Shown: positions 1 through 5,303 of the stretch, one piece after another
How the letters are laid out: every line of letters begins with the position of its first letter
Numbering within the stretch: the first letter of the stretch is position 1
Origin: Alphaproteobacteria bacterium
Lineage (GTDB): Bacteria > Pseudomonadota > Alphaproteobacteria > UBA8366
Direction: 5' to 3'
Assembly: GCA_018665505.1 (NCBI GenBank)
Contig: JABJCS010000049.1
Coordinates: forward strand, 1-6,596
Length of the DNA: 6,596 bases
Notes under the pieces: generated by a model
Told to the model about the DNA's origin: nothing
Databases searched by the model: none
What the model saw: the letters and a program-made list of their open reading frames with translations, nothing else
Translations under genes and position numbers: made by a program

Positions 1-56
1 ATGGCATTGCTGGTGCCGCCGCGCATGAAGGTCGCCGGTAGTTTTAATTGCCGCAT
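1..56 (-). CDS. PrpF-family isomerase, N-terminal fragment (cut by left edge)
   Basis: Reading leftward from an ATG at 56-54 gives 18 codons before the window ends, with the sequence MRQLKLPATFMRGGTSNA. This matches the conserved N-terminus of the PrpF family (x-x-P-A-T-x-M-R-G-G-T-S-K/N), diaminopimelate-epimerase-fold proteins that move or isomerise double bonds in aconitate-like acids: 2-methylaconitate isomerase, aconitate delta-isomerase, 4-oxalomesaconate tautomerase and methylitaconate isomerase. The SNA ending in place of the common SKG is a variant I believe occurs in the family. A good ribosome site (AGGAG at 69-65) precedes the ATG by 8 nt and overlaps the TAG stop of the MmgE/PrpD gene just upstream, so the two are almost certainly co-transcribed and probably translationally coupled. 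Only the first 18 of roughly 350-400 expected residues are visible, so the substrate cannot be inferred. Confidence 0.8.
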   Translation of the reverse strand, partial: MRQLKLPATFMRGGTSNA

Positions 57-64
57 TTTCGTTT

Positions 65-69
65 CTCCT
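65..69 (-). promoter_or_regulatory. Ribosome binding site of the PrpF-like gene, overlapping the upstream stop codon
   Basis: On the minus strand TAGGAG contains both the TAG stop of the MmgE/PrpD gene (70-68) and the AGGAG Shine-Dalgarno of the next gene, 8 nt before its ATG. This fixes the start of the edge fragment and suggests translational coupling. Confidence 0.65.
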
Positions 70-1480
70 ATTCCGCCGCCGCTTGAGCATCCGGCGCACG
101 TGGGACCACGAGCAGTTGGACGATCTCGTTGATATCTTTTACCGCTTCGATCTCGTTCACCTTGTCGACGATCGCGGCGGGCACGCCCGCGGGCATGACT
201 GGATCAACAAGATAGCGGAATTTCTCCTCGACTTCAGCAGGAGACATCGGATTCTCCGGCAATCCCTTCGAGAACGTCACAGAATTCTGGAGAACACGAC
301 CATCCATGGTCTCCACCTCGACCCCGGCCCCTTTGTCGACCGACGACCATTCGCTTTCATCTTCGGCGACGAACACGCTGACTTTATGCGCGGTCTCTTG
401 TAACTCCGGATTCTTGAAATCGACGCCCGTATAATCCCAGAAACCGTTCCCACCCTGCACGCCGCGATTACCATTGTGCAGTCGCATTGCGACGCTGAAC
501 GGCAGGCTGAACTGCGCGCCGAGGATATCTTCCGGCTCCATGATCGAGCCAATGTGGCTCAATATCGGCTCGCTGTTCGTCGCCACCCGCACGGCCTTGA
601 TATCTTCCGGGCGTAATGGAGTCTCGTCGCGGATATTGTCGAGCGCGTCGAAGGCCGCGTGAATGAGATGGCAACAGCTATAGGGCTTTAATCCGTTGTC
701 GAGCAGGTGCCATGTCTCGCTCAGACCGTCGGTCAGGCGCGAGAGATCGTATTCACCCGCGAATACTTTACAGAAACCCTTCTCGCCTTCGATAATCGTA
801 TGCGGCGCGGTGATGCCGATCTCCGCGAAGAGAGCGGCCCGCACACCTGCTTGGGTCGGAATGGCGCTGTGAATGCGTTTCACCGAACCGCCGGTCTTCG
901 TGTACTCGATCAACCCCGCCGAGTGGCTTCCGGCAATACCGAGTGCGTTGACCGTCGTCTCCAAATCGAACCCCATCAGGATTGCCGACGCGATGGCGGC
1001 TCCGAACGGGCCGACGCCGACCGGTGGGTGATGCCCCTTGTAGATGAGATGCGGCGAGCACGCCCAAGACAAGCGTATTTGCACTTCGTAGGCGGCGATG
1101 ACCGCCAACAATAACTTCTCGCCGTCGCCTTGCGTATATTCCGCCATGGCGAGTGCCGCCGGAACCGCTATGCCGCCTGGGTGGGTCGGACTCTTCAGAT
1201 GCGTATCATCTGTCTCATTCGCATGGTTAAAGGCACTGTTCAGAAAGGCCGCATCATCCGGGGCCAGTTGGTCGCCGTAATAGGCCACGGTCGCCCCTTT
1301 GCCGGACCGGGTACGGGTAATGACCCGGTGGTAATCCTTACTCCACGGCAATGTCGCGCCGGCGACTTGGCAGCCGAAATTGTCGAGAATGAATCGCCGG
1401 GCATGGCCTTTCACATTCTCCGGAATTTCCGCGAGTTTTAAACCGATCGCCCATTCAGCAATTGTCCGTGTCTCGTGCAT
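68..1480 (-). CDS. MmgE/PrpD family protein (copy 1, near-canonical active-site motifs)
   Basis: A full-length 470-residue member of the MmgE/PrpD family, which includes 2-methylcitrate dehydratase, cis-aconitate decarboxylase and iminodisuccinate epimerase. Family landmarks: an all-helical N-terminal part with IAEWAIGL (7-14) and ILDNFGC (31-37); the acidic/His motif E89-T-D-D-T-H94 followed by H100-P101; H150-H151 with the GVGPFGAA segment (155-162); G198-S-V-K201-R-I-H204, the family's Lys/His motif; K265-P-Y-S-C-C-H271; and A322-Q-F-S-L-P-F328 in the second domain. All expected polar motifs are present, so it should be active. The start is supported by GGAGGT at 1491-1486, six bases before the ATG. 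It is the first gene of a leftward operon with a PrpF-like gene, and is divergent from the racemase operon. The reaction cannot be decided from sequence; prpB and prpC are not in view, so I do not name it prpD. An isomer-specific dehydratase, decarboxylase or epimerase are all possible. Confidence 0.9.
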   Translation of the reverse strand: MHETRTIAEWAIGLKLAEIPENVKGHARRFILDNFGCQVAGATLPWSKDYHRVITRTRSGKGATVAYYGDQLAPDDAAFLNSAFNHANETDDTHLKSPTHPGGIAVPAALAMAEYTQGDGEKLLLAVIAAYEVQIRLSWACSPHLIYKGHHPPVGVGPFGAAIASAILMGFDLETTVNALGIAGSHSAGLIEYTKTGGSVKRIHSAIPTQAGVRAALFAEIGITAPHTIIEGEKGFCKVFAGEYDLSRLTDGLSETWHLLDNGLKPYSCCHLIHAAFDALDNIRDETPLRPEDIKAVRVATNSEPILSHIGSIMEPEDILGAQFSLPFSVAMRLHNGNRGVQGGNGFWDYTGVDFKNPELQETAHKVSVFVAEDESEWSSVDKGAGVEVETMDGRVLQNSVTFSKGLPENPMSPAEVEEKFRYLVDPVMPAGVPAAIVDKVNEIEAVKDINEIVQLLVVPRAPDAQAAAE

Positions 1481-1485
1481 CTTTC

Positions 1486-1491
1486 ACCTCC
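1486..1491 (-). promoter_or_regulatory. Strong ribosome binding site of MmgE/PrpD copy 1
   Basis: The minus strand reads GGAGGT followed by GAAAG and ATG, nearly a perfect Shine-Dalgarno at short spacing. It decides the start at 1480. Confidence 0.7.
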
Positions 1492-1503
1492 AAGCCTGGC
1501 CCG

Positions 1504-1522
1504 CTATGGTCATAGAAACCAT
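1504..1522. repeat. Overlapping inverted repeats, candidate operator
   Basis: Two overlapping dyads are visible: CTATG-GT-CATAG (1504-1515, perfect 5-bp arms, 2-bp centre) and ATGGT-7 nt-ACCAT (1506-1522, perfect 5-bp arms). They lie in the middle of the divergent intergenic region and directly downstream of the minus-strand TATGAT. The TGGT/ACCA half-sites recall those bound by FadR-type GntR regulators, but the usual spacing there is 3 nt, so this is only suggestive. No regulator gene lies in the window. Arms this short can arise by chance. Confidence 0.3.
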
Positions 1523-1547
1523 CATATAGAGAGGTAGGCCAAGCCAG

Positions 1548-2285
1548 ATGTCTGAAAAGATCAACGAATCAGCCCCACGACCCGGCAAGACAGTATACGG
1601 GGCGGCGCTCGGCATTCTGATGCTGGATACGAGCTTCCCTCGCATCCACGGCGATATCGGCAATGCGGAGACTTGGCCCTTTCCGGTGATCTACAAGATT
1701 GTCGAAGGCGCGACCTCCGATAAGGTCGTCCGCAAGGGAGCGGCGGGCTTGAAGGATGATTTCGCCCGCGCCGCAAAGGAAATCGTCGCCATGGGCGCGG
1801 ACGGCATTGGCACCACCTGCGGGTTTCTCTCCCTGTTCCAGGACGATATCGCAGCCGCCGCGGGTGTCCCGGTTGCCAGCTCATCCCTCATGCAGGTCCC
1901 CTGGGTGCAAAGTACCCTGCCGCCGGACAAACAGGTCGGCGTCATCACAATCTCGAAGGAGAGCGTGACACCGGCGCATCTGGAGGCCGTCGGTGTGCCG
2001 CTCGACACGCCTATTGTCGGCACGGAGGGCGGCAAGACATTCACCACGACCGTGCTCGACGATGGAGAGTACATGGATTTCGAATTGGCGCGCGACGATC
2101 TGGTGGATGCGGGCCGACGTCTTGTCGCCGAACATCCGAATATCGGCGCGGTGGTTTTGGAATGCACTAATATGGGTCCGTTCTCACGCGATGTGCATTT
2201 AGACCTGGGACTGCCGGTCTTTGATGTGGTGAGCTACCTGACTTGGTTTCAGGCGGGTTTGCGGCCGCGGCGGTATCAACCGTGA
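1548..2285 (+). CDS. Aspartate/glutamate racemase family protein (tandem copy 1)
   Basis: A 245-residue protein of the PLP-independent Asp/Glu racemase superfamily, in the subgroup that begins GKTVYGAxLGILMLxTxFPR and carries PFPV (44-47). The two catalytic-type cysteines are present: C91 in GTTCGFLSLFQ (88-98) and C206 in LECTNMGP (204-211). The SSLMQVPWVQ segment (112-121) and GTEGG (158-162) are also typical. Enzymes of this fold use two cysteines as acid/base pair to racemise amino acids, or adapt one or both for maleate isomerisation, arylmalonate decarboxylation or hydantoin racemisation; members of this exact subgroup are, to my knowledge, uncharacterised. It opens the rightward operon; GAGGT at 1531-1535 is the likely ribosome site. 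Its TGA overlaps the GTG of its paralogue by 4 nt. Substrate unknown; family assignment is secure. Confidence 0.88.
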   Translation: MSEKINESAPRPGKTVYGAALGILMLDTSFPRIHGDIGNAETWPFPVIYKIVEGATSDKVVRKGAAGLKDDFARAAKEIVAMGADGIGTTCGFLSLFQDDIAAAAGVPVASSSLMQVPWVQSTLPPDKQVGVITISKESVTPAHLEAVGVPLDTPIVGTEGGKTFTTTVLDDGEYMDFELARDDLVDAGRRLVAEHPNIGAVVLECTNMGPFSRDVHLDLGLPVFDVVSYLTWFQAGLRPRRYQP

Positions 2286-3010
2286 TCAACGAATCCGCTC
2301 CGCGCGGCGGCAAGACCGTCTATGGCGCTACCCTCGGCATTCTAATGCTGGAGACGGAATTTCCCCGCGTCCACGGCGATGTCGGCAACGCGACCACCTT
2401 TCCATTTCCGGTTCTCTATAGAGTGGTCCCGGGAGCCACCGCCTACAGCGTGGTCGAGCAAAAGGGTGAAGGCCTCTATCAAGCATTTAACGATGCCGCG
2501 AAGGAACTCGTCCAGATCGGTGCCGACGGCATCGGCACCAGTTGCGGGTTCCTCTCCCTCTTTCAACAACGCCTAACCGCCGCCGCCGGTGTTCCCGTCG
2601 CGACCTCCTCGCTGATGCAGGTGCCTTGGGTGCAGCGTACCTTGCCGCCGGGGAGGCGCGTCGGCGTCGTCACTATTTCATCCGGTAATTTAACGCCGGC
2701 ACATTTCGAAGCCGTCAGCGCACCGATCGATACACCGGTAATCGGCACTGAGGGCGGTACAGAGTTCACCAAATCAATCACCGGCGGAAGCCACACACTC
2801 AATGTCGAGGCCTCGCGAGATGACATCGTGGCCGCCGGGCGTGAACTCATGAAGCGCCATCCGGAGATAGGTGCGCTGGTGCTGGAATGCACGAATATGG
2901 GGCCCTATCCGCTCGATCTCCATTTGGCCTTGGGCGTGCCGGTGTTCGATATCATTAGTTTGCTGACCTGGTTTCACGCCGGGTTGCGACCGAGGAGGTT
3001 TGAGCCGTGA
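2282..3010 (+). CDS. Aspartate/glutamate racemase family protein (tandem copy 2)
   Basis: A 242-residue paralogue of the preceding gene; my hand alignment gives about 156 identical positions out of 241 (about 65%). Both cysteines are kept: C88 in GTSCGFLSLFQ and C203 in LECTNMGP. Differences cluster at residues 51-69 and 162-178, away from the cysteine motifs, so both copies are probably active but may differ in specificity. I chose the GTG at 2282 rather than an upstream ATG at 2243, because it gives an N-terminus (INESAPRGGKTVYGA) colinear with copy 1 and a classic 4-nt GTGA overlap with the previous stop; the ATG would place 42 bases inside copy 1. The only upstream ribosome-site candidate is a weak GGCGG near 2269-2273, so translation probably depends on coupling. 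It overlaps the next gene by GTGA as well. Substrate unknown. Confidence 0.87.
   Translation: MINESAPRGGKTVYGATLGILMLETEFPRVHGDVGNATTFPFPVLYRVVPGATAYSVVEQKGEGLYQAFNDAAKELVQIGADGIGTSCGFLSLFQQRLTAAAGVPVATSSLMQVPWVQRTLPPGRRVGVVTISSGNLTPAHFEAVSAPIDTPVIGTEGGTEFTKSITGGSHTLNVEASRDDIVAAGRELMKRHPEIGALVLECTNMGPYPLDLHLALGVPVFDIISLLTWFHAGLRPRRFEP
2992..2999 (+). promoter_or_regulatory. Ribosome binding site of MmgE/PrpD copy 2, inside the preceding gene
   Basis: GAGGAGGT lies in the last codons of racemase copy 2, 7 nt before the GTG at 3007. The two arginine codons are AGG AGG here, while the same two arginines in copy 1 are CGG CGG (2268-2273). Strong initiation of the next gene therefore rests on synonymous codon choice. 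Confidence 0.65.
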
Positions 3011-4380
3011 GCAATCACACCAAACAAATCGCCTCGTTCATTGCCGATCTGACACCAGAAGCGATTTCCGCTGATGTCCGAGACCGAACCCTGATGATGA
3101 TCAAGGACGGCAGCGCCGCCCTTCTTGCCGCCGCTAACCCGAGTTTTTCAACAGGACGCACCATCGCCGCTCACGTGCAGGCGCTCGGCGGTGCGCCGCA
3201 ATCGGGTGTCGTCGGCCACGGCTTCAAGACCAATGCGGTGCAAGCCGCACTCGCCAACGGCACGATGGGTTACGCCTGCGATATCGAACCCCATCATCCG
3301 GAAGCCATCCTCCATCCCATCGCCATCATGACTCCGGTCGCAATGGCGCTCTCCGAACTTGAAGGTTTAAGCGGGGGTGACCTGATCGCGGCGGTCGCAA
3401 TTGGGTGCGAAATCGAATACCGGGTCTCCATGGCAATTGGGCCGGCGCAACAATACGCGCTCGGCTTCCACCCCTCTTCAGTTTGCGGTGCGTTCGGGGC
3501 GGCGGCGGCGAGCGCCTATCTTCTTGGCCTCGATGCGGACGGCGTCGAACGCGCGCTCGGCCTTACCGCCTGTCAGGCGTCCGGGCTTATGGCGTGGGAA
3601 TCGGACCCGACGGAAAATGCCCGCCCGTTTCAGATGGGCCTCGCCGCGCGCAACGGTGTCACGGCGGCGTTGCTCGCGCGCGATGGTTTCGGCGGTCCCG
3701 CCGAGATATTCGACCGGGCACATTCGCCGCTGGGTGCTTTCAGTCGACAAGCCAACCCGGACAAATTGACCAGCGGTCTCGGTGTCGATTGGGATGGCAT
3801 CATGGAATTGGCAATCAAACCTTATTCTTGCGTGTCGTTCCTGCATCCCGGGCTCGATGCGCTTCTCGATCTCGCGACCACTCACGACATTAAGGCCGAG
3901 CAAGTCGAGAAACTCACCATACGATTTCCTAAATCCGGCATTCATTGCGTCGAAGACAATCCGCTGAAGAGTCATTCAGCACCCTATATTCTACCCGTCA
4001 CCTTGGCGCGTCGCCACTTAGAGGTCGCAGATATCTTCGTTGATGCGCGGATCGACGATCCGGAGGTGGCAGCGCTCTGCAAGAAAGTCGATGTGGTCGC
4101 GGATGAGGGAGAGTTGGAACAATTGTTCCCGGATTACTATGCGACCGAGATATCCATTCGCATGACGGACGGGCGCGAACTTTCCGCACGCAAGGATATC
4201 GCACGGGGATACCCGGAGACCCCGATGACGGAAAGCGAACTTGGCGCAAAGTTCGCCACTTTGGTCGGATCGGTCGCACCGGATCGGGTTCAAGCTTTGT
4301 CCAATGGCATCGACGACCTTCCGAACGCGCCGAATATCGACACATTCGCTTCCCTCATGACCGCTTCGGTCGGACGCTAA
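3007..4380 (+). CDS. MmgE/PrpD family protein (copy 2, divergent active-site motifs)
   Basis: A full-length 457-residue member of the MmgE/PrpD family, clearly distant from the copy at 68-1480. The shared skeleton includes the N-terminal helices with MMIKDGSAALLAA (30-42), VVGHG (68-72), H103-P104, FHPSSVCGAFGAA (154-166), AARNG (214-218) and K271-P-Y-S-C275. The motif that is usually D-x-D-D-T-H before the HP is here D92-I-E-P-H-H97, and the usual K-x-x-H after the Gly/Ser loop reads R206-P-F-Q209. The enzyme therefore likely has a different substrate or chemistry from copy 1. It starts at GTG with a GTGA overlap to racemase copy 2 and a strong ribosome site at 2992-2999. It is third in the rightward operon. 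The family is sure; the reaction (dehydratase, decarboxylase, epimerase or other) is open. Confidence 0.88.
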   Translation: MSNHTKQIASFIADLTPEAISADVRDRTLMMIKDGSAALLAAANPSFSTGRTIAAHVQALGGAPQSGVVGHGFKTNAVQAALANGTMGYACDIEPHHPEAILHPIAIMTPVAMALSELEGLSGGDLIAAVAIGCEIEYRVSMAIGPAQQYALGFHPSSVCGAFGAAAASAYLLGLDADGVERALGLTACQASGLMAWESDPTENARPFQMGLAARNGVTAALLARDGFGGPAEIFDRAHSPLGAFSRQANPDKLTSGLGVDWDGIMELAIKPYSCVSFLHPGLDALLDLATTHDIKAEQVEKLTIRFPKSGIHCVEDNPLKSHSAPYILPVTLARRHLEVADIFVDARIDDPEVAALCKKVDVVADEGELEQLFPDYYATEISIRMTDGRELSARKDIARGYPETPMTESELGAKFATLVGSVAPDRVQALSNGIDDLPNAPNIDTFASLMTASVGR

Positions 4381-4397
4381 GCAAAGGACGAAGACCA

Positions 4398-5237
4398 ATG
4401 GATACTCAGCGTTTCACAAAAGAGAACCCGATGCGTGTCGGGCTTGGCGGGTTCGGCAATGTCGGGCAAACGCTTGCGCGCACATTGTCCGGAGGGGCCA
4501 TTCCGGAGGCGCGGTTAACGGCGGTCTCGGCCGCTGATTTAGATGCGGCCCGCGCACGCGCTGATGCCATGGAACCGATGCCCGCCTTCGTGTCGGCGGA
4601 GGACTTGCCCGCCCATGCGGACGTGATCGTCGAATGCGCCACCGGAGAGGCATTTCCAACCATTGCACGGGCGGCACTCAATGCCGGAAAAATCCTGCTC
4701 CCGGTAAGCGTCGCGGCCTTGGCGACGCATCCCGAAATCCTCGACCTTGCGGAGGAAAGCGACGGCACGATGCGAGTGGTGACCGGCGCGCTTCCCGGAC
4801 TCGATTCGATCCGGGGTGCCCGCGAATCCGGCATTCATTCGGTGAAAATGACCTCCAATATCCGTCCCGAATCCTTAGCGCGGGAATCGTATATCGTTGA
4901 TCGCGGATTTGATTTTTCGACGCCGCCCACCTCTCCGGTGAAGGTCTTCGAAGGCTCCGCCAGGGAAGCGGGGATGGCATTTCCGCGTCACTTCAATGTC
5001 GGCATCGCACTCAGCTTGTCAGGGATCGGCCCGGATCGAACCGAAGTCGAGGTTTGGGCGAACAATGATATCTCCGGCACCTCACACGAGGTCTATGTCG
5101 ATTCAAATGCGATCAAACTGACGCTGAAGAGCGAGAACCTCCCCTCGCCCGACAATCCCCGCACCAGCAGCAGCGTCGCGCCCAGCGTCATGGCGGCGCT
5201 GCGGTCACTGGTCTCATCGGTGCAGGTCGGTAGCTAG
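4398..5237 (+). CDS. L-aspartate dehydrogenase-like NAD(P)-dependent oxidoreductase
   Basis: A 279-residue protein resembling L-aspartate dehydrogenase (NadX/AspDH), which converts L-aspartate to iminoaspartate/oxaloacetate with NAD(P)+. The N-terminal Rossmann domain has G18-x-G20-x-x-G23, then VIVECATGEA (76-85), LPVSVAALA (101-109) and VTGALPGLDSIRGA (128-141). The C-terminal domain carries the family signature VFEGSAREA (183-191), N200-V-G-IALSLSGIGPDRT (to 215), H230-E-V-Y-V and ENLPSPDNPRTS (246-257); the Asn and His of these motifs are the ones I recall as catalytic. Departures from the usual form are PGLD where GGLD is common, and SNIRPESL where a Lys-Pro-Pro segment is expected, so aspartate may not be the substrate. 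AAGGA (4384-4388) supports the ATG at 4398; an in-frame ATG at 4431 (Met12) is where homologues usually begin. It lies 17 nt after MmgE/PrpD copy 2 and ends the operon. Confidence 0.82.
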   Translation: MDTQRFTKENPMRVGLGGFGNVGQTLARTLSGGAIPEARLTAVSAADLDAARARADAMEPMPAFVSAEDLPAHADVIVECATGEAFPTIARAALNAGKILLPVSVAALATHPEILDLAEESDGTMRVVTGALPGLDSIRGARESGIHSVKMTSNIRPESLARESYIVDRGFDFSTPPTSPVKVFEGSAREAGMAFPRHFNVGIALSLSGIGPDRTEVEVWANNDISGTSHEVYVDSNAIKLTLKSENLPSPDNPRTSSSVAPSVMAALRSLVSSVQVGS

Positions 5238-5250
5238 ATCGATTAAAGAA

Positions 5251-5284
5251 TGAAATGGCGCGGTCTTTCGAGGCGCTTATTTCA
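5251..5284. terminator. Imperfect hairpin between convergent operons, possible bidirectional terminator
   Basis: TGAAAT (5251-5256) pairs with ATTTCA (5279-5284) and GCGC (5258-5261) with GCGC (5273-5276), separated by a small asymmetric internal loop and an 11-nt apical loop. It lies 13 nt after the AspDH-like stop and 19 nt past the stop of the leftward hydrolase gene. There is no long T-run on either side (CCTTTCC rightward, TTCTTTAATC leftward), so an intrinsic terminator is plausible but not strong. The rest of the 66-bp gap shows nothing else. Confidence 0.35.
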
Positions 5285-5303
5285 CCTTTCCGTTGGACAT
5301 CAA

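Larger units (their letters stand above)
1481..1547. promoter_or_regulatory. Divergent promoter/operator region between the two operons
   Basis: These 67 bp separate two head-to-head operons and must hold, or border, promoters for both. On the minus strand TATGAT (1526-1521) is a reasonable -10 element, but I see no convincing -35 at 16-18 bp. For the rightward operon the only -10-like bases are the AT-rich CATATAG around 1523-1529, again without a clear -35. A dyad-symmetric stretch (1504-1522) sits next to these. The rightward ribosome site is GAGGT at 1531-1535, 12 nt before the ATG, which is rather far. Its role as a shared control region is inferred from layout. Confidence 0.5.
1559..3010 (+). 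repeat. Tandem gene duplication (two units of about 726 bp)
   Basis: The two racemase-family genes are direct, abutting copies. GATCAACGAATC occurs at 1559-1570 and again at 2284-2295, at the same place in each protein, and both units end in the same Arg-Pro-Arg-Arg-aromatic-x-Pro-stop layout with CCGTGA. At roughly 65% protein identity the duplication is old, not a recent unstable repeat. No transposase or target-site signs border it. Confidence 0.8.

Noticed and set aside
1691..2167. 158-codon open frame on the minus strand inside racemase copy 1
   Set aside because: A similar antisense frame recurs at the matching place in copy 2 (2563-2892), as expected from mirrored codons of two homologous genes; its product is Ser/Pro/Thr-rich with no domain.
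2243..2284. Upstream ATG (2243) as start of racemase copy 2
   Set aside because: It would overlap copy 1 by 43 nt and add 13 residues absent from the paralogue; the GTG at 2282 aligns with copy 1 and makes the GTGA junction seen again at 3007.
3478..3975. 165-codon open frame on the minus strand inside MmgE/PrpD copy 2
   Set aside because: Arg-rich, low-complexity product typical of shadow frames in GC-rich DNA; the opposite strand carries a convincing full-length family protein.
68..4380. Calling the two MmgE/PrpD genes prpD of the methylcitrate cycle
   Set aside because: No methylcitrate synthase or methylisocitrate lyase is visible, the two copies are strongly divergent, and the neighbours are racemase and AspDH families, so the specific name is not supported.
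4018..4398. 126-codon minus-strand frame reaching the gap before the AspDH-like gene
   Set aside because: Entirely antisense to the MmgE/PrpD C-terminus and the 17-nt gap; no motif and no support for a promoter there.
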